From the NCBI GenBank assembly GCA_034180005.1, contig JAXFPC010000029.1, forward strand, positions 62,001 to 126,000: a DNA stretch of 64,000 bases. Reading direction: 5' to 3'. Shown in pieces: positions 57,787 to 64,000 of the stretch. The position numbers and the translations under genes were made by a program. Numbering within the stretch: position 1 is the first letter of the stretch; every line of letters starts with the position of its first letter. This DNA comes from JAXFPC01 sp034180005 (GTDB lineage Bacteria; Bacillota; Negativicutes; Acidaminococcales; Acidaminococcaceae). Below the pieces are notes generated by a model. The model saw only the letters and a program-made list of their open reading frames with translations, made no database searches and had not been told where the DNA came from.

Positions 57787-58209
57787 TCATTTTTTCCACG
57801 ACCACATCTGTAGCCACAACCACATGCACAACGCGCCGCTGAAATCGAGAAGCACGTCCGTCAATCTACCTGAACGCCCAGCCGCAAAAAGCTGAACATA
57901 TTCGTCCACTACGGCAGTAAGCAGACAAAAGAACATCACATAGCCGCAAGCAAACCTGCCGCTTGTGTGAAATGCGGCAAAAGTGCGGCACCACAACCAG
58001 CATAGAAAGGCAAAGCTGGAAAAATGCGCCATCTTCCGTAAAATTTTTTCCAAATTATCCGGCGCATTCATGTGCAGCGCCGTCAACACCGACTGCCAAA
58101 AATCAGCTGCGGATGCGCTGAGAAAAGATGACGCTCCCATATCCAAAGAAGAATTATAGAAAATTATTCCCGTAAAAACCAGCGTCAATAAAAGCCATAA
58201 ATACTTCAT
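57787..58209 (-). CDS. VanZ-like family membrane protein
   Basis: A 140-residue membrane protein with about four hydrophobic segments. KMAHFSSFAFLCWLW and DEYVQLFAAGRSGRLTDVLLD are the two conserved VanZ stretches. ATG 58209 is 7 nt from AAGGA. It is the third gene of an fhs-folD-vanZ run, 10 bp after folD. VanZ gives low-level teicoplanin resistance in enterococci, but most members have no known role. Confidence 0.88.
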   Translation of the reverse strand: MKYLWLLLTLVFTGIIFYNSSLDMGASSFLSASAADFWQSVLTALHMNAPDNLEKILRKMAHFSSFAFLCWLWCRTFAAFHTSGRFACGYVMFFCLLTAVVDEYVQLFAAGRSGRLTDVLLDFSGALCMWLWLQMWSWKK

Positions 58210-58219
58210 AATCAAATCC

Positions 58220-59050
58220 TTAAATATTACGTGTCAGACATTCCATGACCATCATGTTGCTGACCACGCCCACGCCGCCAGGCACCGGCGTATAAGCGTA
58301 CGCCAACTCCGTCGCTTCCGGAGCGACATCACCGACAATGCCCCCATCCACAGCGTTGATTCCCACATCGACCACAACCGCTCCCGGCTTAACCATGTCA
58401 GCGGTAACAAAACCCGGTATGCCTACGGCAGCGACTATGATGTCGGCTTGACGCAGAATGTAGGTCAGGTCTGCCGTTCGGGAATGACAAACGGTCACTG
58501 TGGCATTTTTTTGCAGAAGCAACACTGCCGCAGGTTTGCCGACTACATTGCTGCGGCCTAAAACCACAGCGTGTTTGCCCGTCGGATCGATGCCGTAATA
58601 ATCCAAAATCGCCATACACGCCCGCGGCGTACACGGAGCCATGCTGCTGCGTCCCAAGAACACTGCTCCGCTGTTGACAGGATTAAGGCAGTCCATATCC
58701 TTCTCCGCAGCGACGGCTGCACCCACCGCATCACTGTTGATATGACGCGGCATGGGCATCATCGGCAGGATTCCCTGCACGCCGGCATCCGCGTTAAGTG
58801 CGCCGATAGTTCGCAGTACTTCCCCTTCCGTCGTCGCAGCAGGAAGTTTCACCACTCTTACATCCGCGCCCAAGCTGACCGTAAGCTTGCTTAATCTTTC
58901 CGTGTATACATGGGATGCCGAATCGTCTCCTACCAGCACGATAGCCAGTGTAACTTTGATGCCCCGCTTCCCGGCCGCCGCTATTTTGGCTGCCAGTTTT
59001 TCCCGATAAGCGTCCGCCACCGGTTTTCCCCTCATGATAATAGTTTCCAT
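58220..59050 (-). CDS. folD: FolD-type methylene-THF dehydrogenase/cyclohydrolase with altered active site
   Basis: A 276-residue folate enzyme interconverting methylene-, methenyl- and formyl-THF. Family segments are clear: LVGDDSASHVY, GRSNVVGKPAA, AVGIPGF, and PVPGGVGVVSNMM. Aligned by eye with E. coli FolD, the catalytic Lys (YVASK) is Leu here (YTERL), and the Gln of GILVQLP is Met (GILPMMP), while the later Asp (KDMD) is kept. It lies 28 bp downstream of fhs. It may therefore be a monofunctional or specialised dehydrogenase. Confidence 0.92.
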   Translation of the reverse strand: METIIMRGKPVADAYREKLAAKIAAAGKRGIKVTLAIVLVGDDSASHVYTERLSKLTVSLGADVRVVKLPAATTEGEVLRTIGALNADAGVQGILPMMPMPRHINSDAVGAAVAAEKDMDCLNPVNSGAVFLGRSSMAPCTPRACMAILDYYGIDPTGKHAVVLGRSNVVGKPAAVLLLQKNATVTVCHSRTADLTYILRQADIIVAAVGIPGFVTADMVKPGAVVVDVGINAVDGGIVGDVAPEATELAYAYTPVPGGVGVVSNMMVMECLTRNI

Positions 59051-59078
59051 TGTATCTCCTTATGTTGCCACGACGAAA

Positions 59079-60749
59079 TCAGAACAAACCGCTGATCACG
59101 CCCTCGTCGCTGACATCTATTTTTTCCGCCGCCGGTATCCTGGGCAGACCCGGCATGGTCATAATATCGCCCGTAAGCACCACTACGAACCCCGCTCCAG
59201 CAGCAATACGGCAATTTCTTATCGTTACGGTAAAGCCCTCCGGACGTCCCAGCAAAGACGGATCATCGGAGAAAGAATACTGAGTCTTAGCCATGCAGAC
59301 AGGCAGATGACCGTAACCCAAACGTTCAAAATCGTCCAAAGCTTTGTCCGCTTCTTTGGTGAAGTTCACTCCTGCCGCGCCGTATATTTCCTTAGCTACG
59401 GTTTTTATTTTCTCCCGCAAAGGCATATCCAAAGAATAAATCGGTTTAAAGTCGGCTGCGCCGCTTTCGGCCAAAGCAACCACCTCACGAGCCAGTTCCG
59501 TTCCGCCGTCACCGCCGCGGGCGAAAACGTCGGACAAAGCTACATTCACTCCGTGATTTGCACAATGCAGCCGCACGGCTTCCAATTCTTCCGGAGTATC
59601 CTGTTCAAAAATATTTATGGCAACTACTAAAGGCACGCCGTATTTTTTTATATTCTCAATGTGTTTTTCCAAATTAACAAGTCCCCGACGCACGGTATCC
59701 ACATCGGGAGTGCGCAGCTCCGTCTTGGGAACTCCGCCGTGCATTTTGAGCGCTCTGACGGTAGCCACAAGAACTACGGCGTCCGGTTTCAGTCCTGCGT
59801 AACGGCATTTGATGTCAAAAAATTTCTCCGCTCCCAGGTCGGCGCCGAAACCTGCTTCCGTAATAGTATACTCGGCAAGTTTTAAAGCTGTTTTCGTTGC
59901 CATGACGCTGTTGCAGCCGTGGGCGATGTTGGCGAAAGGTCCGCCGTGGATTATGGCCGGAACGTTTTCCAAAGTCTGCACAAGGTTAGGTTTAACGGCG
60001 TCCTTGAGCAAAGCGGCCATGGCTCCGTGAGCCTTCAGCTGTCCTGCCGTCACGGGGGATCCCTCATAATCGTAAGCCACAATGATGCGACTGAGGCGCT
60101 CTTTTAAATCACGCAGGTCGGAAGCCAGGCACAAAATAGCCATAACTTCAGAAGCTACGGTAATGTCGAAGCCATCCTGTCGAGGTACCCCGTTGGCTTT
60201 TCCGCCCAAACCGACCACTATATTGCGCAGCTCGCGGTCATTCATGTCCACCACGCGCTTCCAAACGATACGGCGCGGATCTATATTCAGATTGTTCCCC
60301 TGCTGAATATGATTATCCAACATAGCGGCAAGCAGCATATGCGCGGAAGTGATAGCGTGAAAATCTCCCGTAAAATGCAGGTTTATATCCTCCATGGGTA
60401 CTACCTGGGAATAGCCGCCGCCCGCAGCTCCTCCTTTGATACCCATACAAGGACCCAGAGAAGGTTCTCTTAAAGCGACGATAACCTTTTTGCCGATCTT
60501 GTTAAGCCCCTGCGCCAAGCCTACCGTAGTGGTGGATTTTCCCTCTCCGGCAGGAGTCGGGGTAATTGCCGTGACGAGCACCAGCTTACCGGAAGGCAAA
60601 CTTTCCGCTCTGCGCAGCAATTCCATGGACAGCTTGGCTTTATATCTGCCGTAGGTTTCCAAATCATCCTCGGATATTCCCAAAGCTGCCGCAACATCGG
60701 TAATCTTCTTCATCTGCGCCCTCTGCGCGATTTCAATATCAGATAACAT
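59079..60749 (-). CDS. fhs: Formate-tetrahydrofolate ligase
   Basis: It makes 10-formyl-THF from formate, THF and ATP. The 556-residue length is standard. The P-loop [16 protein letters not shown] lies near residue 65, followed by [14 protein letters not shown] and the C-terminal [16 protein letters not shown], typical of the family. GAGGAGG precedes the ATG. With folD it forms the formate-to-methylene-THF branch of one-carbon metabolism. Confidence 0.97.
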   Translation of the reverse strand: MLSDIEIAQRAQMKKITDVAAALGISEDDLETYGRYKAKLSMELLRRAESLPSGKLVLVTAITPTPAGEGKSTTTVGLAQGLNKIGKKVIVALREPSLGPCMGIKGGAAGGGYSQVVPMEDINLHFTGDFHAITSAHMLLAAMLDNHIQQGNNLNIDPRRIVWKRVVDMNDRELRNIVVGLGGKANGVPRQDGFDITVASEVMAILCLASDLRDLKERLSRIIVAYDYEGSPVTAGQLKAHGAMAALLKDAVKPNLVQTLENVPAIIHGGPFANIAHGCNSVMATKTALKLAEYTITEAGFGADLGAEKFFDIKCRYAGLKPDAVVLVATVRALKMHGGVPKTELRTPDVDTVRRGLVNLEKHIENIKKYGVPLVVAINIFEQDTPEELEAVRLHCANHGVNVALSDVFARGGDGGTELAREVVALAESGAADFKPIYSLDMPLREKIKTVAKEIYGAAGVNFTKEADKALDDFERLGYGHLPVCMAKTQYSFSDDPSLLGRPEGFTVTIRNCRIAAGAGFVVVLTGDIMTMPGLPRIPAAEKIDVSDEGVISGLF

Positions 60750-60863
60750 TTTTCCGACCTCCTCTTTTCCTCACCGCATGACCCTTGACTGCAGAACAAT
60801 TCCGCCTGCGCGACAGAACCGCCTGCTGATATTTATTTATGCGACATTGCTTGTGCCGCATAA

Positions 60864-62888
60864 TTATTTAAACCAAATTTCCACCAGCGAATCCTCCGCA
60901 ACTTCCGTTCCCGCCGCCGGCTGCTGACGATAAGCTTCACCGCTGCCATACGGTTTCATCCGCAAATGTCCCTGCTGCAGAACCTCGGCCGCGTATCTCA
61001 TGTCTACACCTGTAAAGTCCGGCAATTTGACCTTGCCTCCCGGAAGCAGCTCCACAACGGGAGCCGGTCTGCGCGGATGCTCGTTGATGCTCTTCACTCC
61101 GAAAGCGTCCATTTGTTCAAAGGACGGCAATCCCTCGCTTATCTGTGGTTGAATTCCCTTCGCAACAAGAATCTGCTGCAATGTATCTCTGAATACGGGA
61201 GCCGATACCTGGGAACCGTAAAATGCTCCCTGAGGAGTGTCCAGCATGACAATCATGGCGTACATGGGTTTGTCCGCCGGCACAAAGCCTACAAAAGAAG
61301 CGATGTACTGCCCGGCGGCATAGCCTCCGTTAGCGGCAAGTTTTTCCGCCGTCCCCGTTTTACCGGCGATGCGATAACCCTTTATGCCGGCAGTCCTGCC
61401 GCCGCCGGAACTTACTACCTGCTCCATCATGTCACGCATTTGCGCTGCGACCTGCTGAGTAAAAACATTTCGCACTACAGTTTTTTTACCTTCATACTTC
61501 ACCGTACCGTCCGCATCAACAATACTTTTCACGATATAGGGTTGTAACAGTTCACCGCCGTTGGCTATGGCGCAAATAGCGCGCAGCACCTGCAAAGGCG
61601 ACACTGCAATACCCTGACCTATAGCCATGGTAGCTATATCCGGTTCGTACATATCGTCAGGATTGTAGAGAATGCCGCTTTCCTCTCCGGGAAGTTCAAT
61701 TCCTGTTTCCGTACCGAAGCCGAAACGCTTCGAATAATCGATCATCCGCTTGGCACCCAACTGCATACCCAGCTGCACCATACCGGTATTTACGGAAAAC
61801 TTGATAATTTCACTGAACGGTATGGAGCCTGCGCCGGAACCGTCCCAGTTGTAAATCACTCTGTCGGCTATTCTGATGCTGCCGTTATCCATAAACATGG
61901 TTCCCGGCGACACAATACCTTCCGTAAGTCCCATGCATCCCACTAGAGGCTTGAAGACGGATCCCGGTTCGTAAATCATGGAAACGGCGCGGTTGTTCCA
62001 TGTATCCTCCGCGTATTTTCCGAAATTGTTAGGATCAAAGGTGGGACGACTGGCCATGCCCAGGATCTCGCCCGTATGCGGATCCATAATAATGGCGGCC
62101 GCGCCTTTAGCTTTAGTTTTTTCCATGGCGCGATCCATGGCATCCTCAAGCACATACTGTATCTTGCTGTCCAGCGTCAGAGAAATTGTGGACAGCTTTT
62201 CCTTATTCACGCTCGGATCAAGCTCACGGCCCAGTATCTCTCCTCCGACAGCGTCAATAAACAATTTTCTGCTGCCGGGCTGACCTTTCAGTTCCTTGTC
62301 AAATTTAAGCTCTATGCCGCTGAGTCCCGCGTCATCGGTACCTACAAATCCCAGCACCTGCGCCGCCGCACGTTTCTTGGTATAATACCGCTTGCTCTCG
62401 CTGATGAAATGCAGCCCGGGCAATTTATTATCTTGGATGAGCTTTTTCAGAACTTCCGTGTCTTTAGGCTCAATGGTTCTCTTAACCCATAGAAATCTGC
62501 CTTCGGCGGTAAAAAGTTCGTGCAGATGTTTGGGATCCATTTGTAGAACAGGCGCTAGAATGTCCGCCGCCAGCTTCGGAATATCCCTTTTCGGCAGCTG
62601 CTTTTCTCCTTCTATGCCCTTGGACATCTCATACGGATCGACATAAAGAGAACCTGTCATGATACTGACAGCCATCTCCTCTCCGAAACGATCGACAATC
62701 TTCCCTCGGGGATGGTTGATTTTTTTATCAGCCAAATATTGATCTTTCAATTTTTCCTGATACCACTGCGCGTTGATCAGCTGGACAAAAATCAGTCTTA
62801 TGACGACAGCCGAAAATATCAGGACGATGATTCCCGCAAGCACGACAAAACGCAGTTTGCCGTCGCGTCTGGAAAAATTCCTCATCAT
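60864..62888 (-). CDS. Class B penicillin-binding protein with C-terminal PASTA domain (FtsI/SpoVD-like)
   Basis: A 674-residue septal transpeptidase. A short cytoplasmic N-terminus is followed by one transmembrane helix (about 14-35), the dimerisation domain with GKIVDRFGEEMAVS, and the transpeptidase domain with YEPGSVFKP (SxxK), FSVNTG (SxN) and AGKTGTAEK (KTG). A PASTA domain forms the last ~65 residues (VKLPDFTGVDMRYA...). ATG 62888 overlaps the ftsW stop as ATGA, so the two are translationally coupled. GTG 62894 is a less likely start. Confidence 0.93.
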   Translation of the reverse strand: MMRNFSRRDGKLRFVVLAGIIVLIFSAVVIRLIFVQLINAQWYQEKLKDQYLADKKINHPRGKIVDRFGEEMAVSIMTGSLYVDPYEMSKGIEGEKQLPKRDIPKLAADILAPVLQMDPKHLHELFTAEGRFLWVKRTIEPKDTEVLKKLIQDNKLPGLHFISESKRYYTKKRAAAQVLGFVGTDDAGLSGIELKFDKELKGQPGSRKLFIDAVGGEILGRELDPSVNKEKLSTISLTLDSKIQYVLEDAMDRAMEKTKAKGAAAIIMDPHTGEILGMASRPTFDPNNFGKYAEDTWNNRAVSMIYEPGSVFKPLVGCMGLTEGIVSPGTMFMDNGSIRIADRVIYNWDGSGAGSIPFSEIIKFSVNTGMVQLGMQLGAKRMIDYSKRFGFGTETGIELPGEESGILYNPDDMYEPDIATMAIGQGIAVSPLQVLRAICAIANGGELLQPYIVKSIVDADGTVKYEGKKTVVRNVFTQQVAAQMRDMMEQVVSSGGGRTAGIKGYRIAGKTGTAEKLAANGGYAAGQYIASFVGFVPADKPMYAMIVMLDTPQGAFYGSQVSAPVFRDTLQQILVAKGIQPQISEGLPSFEQMDAFGVKSINEHPRRPAPVVELLPGGKVKLPDFTGVDMRYAAEVLQQGHLRMKPYGSGEAYRQQPAAGTEVAEDSLVEIWFK

Positions 62889-64000
62889 TCCCACCCCCTG
62901 CGTTCAATGACGCGGAAAGTACCGCGCCTTGCTTCCGGAGGCTGCTGCTCCAACCGCGCCGCTTTTACTTCCTCGTCATAAACCGAGAGCAAAAGTCCGA
63001 TGGCCAGCATGGAAACAAACATGGAACTGCCGCCGTAACTTATGAAGATCAGAGGAACGCCGATAACGGGAAGCAAACCGCAGACCATGGCCATATTGGC
63101 AGCCGCCTGGCCTATGATCAGCAGCGTGACTCCCGCCGCCAGCAAAAAGCCTCTCTCTTCTCTAGCCTGCCGCACCACGCGAAAAAAAGCTCCTCCTAAA
63201 ACCGCGAAAAGTGTAATCAACAAAACTGCGCCGATAAAACCGCACTCCTGACAAAAAATGGCAAAAGCAAAATCCGTATGAGCCTCAGGTATGTAAAAAA
63301 ATTTTCCGGACCCCAGACCCCAGCCCAAACCTTTCAGCCCGCCGCTGCCGATCGATGTCAGCGACTGCACCATCTGGTAGCCGTTGTTCTGCGGATCGAT
63401 CCAGGGATCCAGCCAAACCTTGATACGATCGAGACGATAAGGGGAATGCAGAACAAGAGCGACCGCCGCCAGCGCTCCCGCGCCCAAAATTCCCCAAACT
63501 ATGCTCAGGGAAATTCCCGCTATGATATAGATGCAGATCGCCAACGACATAATAATAGCTGCCGTTCCCATGTCGGGCTGCATCATAACCATGACAAAAT
63601 ACAAAAATGCCGCCAATACTCCTTGCAGACCCGCGCCGTTCCAAAGCGAAATCTGTTCTCCGCGTTTTAACATAGGACCCAGCTTACACGCGGTAAACAT
63701 AATAACAACCAGTTTGGCGCACTCTGAAGGCTGAATGGAGAACGGTCCCAAATAAATCCAGCGCTGGGCGCCCTTGGTGGCGACACCTGCCACGTCTACC
63801 CAAATCAGCAGCAGAAAGACGATAATATACGTTCCGATAAGAAATCTGGAATTTAACAGCTTTTTGTACCCGACATGTTCCACCACTTTAATTCCGGCTA
63901 AACCGAGCATACCGAAAAGCGCGTAACGGATCAGGTAAAAAAAGCCGTTGCCGTGCATATCACGCGCTACCACAAAGCTGGCGCTGAACACATTGATGCA
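62885..64000 (-). CDS. ftsW: SEDS peptidoglycan glycosyltransferase FtsW (5' part beyond window)
   Basis: 371 codons are visible. The frame is open at the right edge, and the first visible residues (CINVFSAS) belong to the conserved first-helix FSAS motif, so the true start is outside. About nine hydrophobic segments and the motifs GAQRWIYLGPFSIQPSECAK, QPDMGTA, GYQMVQSLTSIGSGGLKGLGWG and SYGGSSMFVSMLAIG mark a SEDS glycosyltransferase. Partnership with a PASTA PBP favours FtsW or SpoVE over RodA. Confidence 0.92.
   Translation of the reverse strand, partial: CINVFSASFVVARDMHGNGFFYLIRYALFGMLGLAGIKVVEHVGYKKLLNSRFLIGTYIIVFLLLIWVDVAGVATKGAQRWIYLGPFSIQPSECAKLVVIMFTACKLGPMLKRGEQISLWNGAGLQGVLAAFLYFVMVMMQPDMGTAAIIMSLAICIYIIAGISLSIVWGILGAGALAAVALVLHSPYRLDRIKVWLDPWIDPQNNGYQMVQSLTSIGSGGLKGLGWGLGSGKFFYIPEAHTDFAFAIFCQECGFIGAVLLITLFAVLGGAFFRVVRQAREERGFLLAAGVTLLIIGQAAANMAMVCGLLPVIGVPLIFISYGGSSMFVSMLAIGLLLSVYDEEVKAARLEQQPPEARRGTFRVIERRGWE

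Noticed and set aside
60750..60863. THF riboswitch or other leader upstream of fhs
   Set aside because: The region between the fhs start and the PBP stop does not contain the conserved THF aptamer core. Only a weak hairpin near 60840-60862 without a T-run is seen.

Overview
The window reads as a chromosomal segment of an anaerobic, diderm (two-membrane) Firmicute of the Negativicutes type, perhaps Acidaminococcaceae. Outer-membrane genes (a TonB-dependent receptor, a very large secreted beta-helix protein, a YadA-type trimeric autotransporter anchor) sit beside typical Firmicute features: S-box and T-box leaders, the yybS-gdpP-rplI-dnaB-purA gene order, gatCAB, pcrA-ligA, and strong GGAGG ribosome binding sites. 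Anaerobic metabolism shows in a four-subunit 2-oxoacid:ferredoxin oxidoreductase, an [FeFe]-hydrogenase maturase (HydE) and formate-THF ligase with FolD. The family-level placement is inference and was not tested by any search. No phage, insertion sequence, rRNA operon or CRISPR array was found.

Layout. 1-9.1 kb (minus strand): a cobalamin riboswitch with a downstream intrinsic terminator controls a TonB-dependent receptor, followed 16 nt later by a secreted protein of at least 1978 residues that runs off the left edge. 9.4-12.75 kb (plus): a methionine ABC transporter, with metNI under an S-box and metQ under its own promoter and a T-box. 12.87-16.5 kb: a TetR regulator, then korDABC. 16.6-18.85 kb: hydE-mnmA. 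19.1-21.9 kb (minus): a 5'-truncated trimeric autotransporter remnant, purC, and a PHP phosphoesterase. 21.9-24.4 kb (minus): a Zn/Mn-type ABC transporter. 24.6-29 kb: a nicotinamidase-like hydrolase, a NagD-like phosphatase and a TrpXYZ-like ABC transporter. 29-31.2 kb: a non-coding gap with DnaA-box-like 9-mers, a GNAT acetyltransferase and a DMT transporter with a His-rich tail. 31.4-39.9 kb (minus): tRNA-Lys, purA, purB, dnaB, rplI, gdpP, yybS and a DUF697-like protein. 40-44 kb: gluQRS, a small membrane protein, a patatin, YigZ and a BASS transporter. 44-49 kb (minus): glpK, a repeat-rich gap, lysA, a TrmB-like regulator and tatD. 49-56.8 kb (minus): gatB, gatA, gatC, ligA, pcrA. 57-64 kb: a TtcA-like enzyme, a VanZ-like protein, folD, fhs, a PASTA-containing class B PBP and ftsW (cut by the right edge).

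The most notable system is at the left edge. A B12 riboswitch drives a TonB receptor that carries a roughly 190-residue helical insertion in an outer loop. The same operon encodes a giant secreted protein whose N-terminal ~390 residues look like a beta-propeller on a long repeat-built beta-helix stalk. This resembles in outline the Bacteroides BtuB-BtuG pair, where a surface propeller captures B12 for the transporter, but built on a different scaffold. That functional reading is inference. Other points of interest are the split riboswitch control of one methionine transporter, a FolD lacking two canonical catalytic residues, and a compound palindrome with repeated CTTATATA motifs near glpK.
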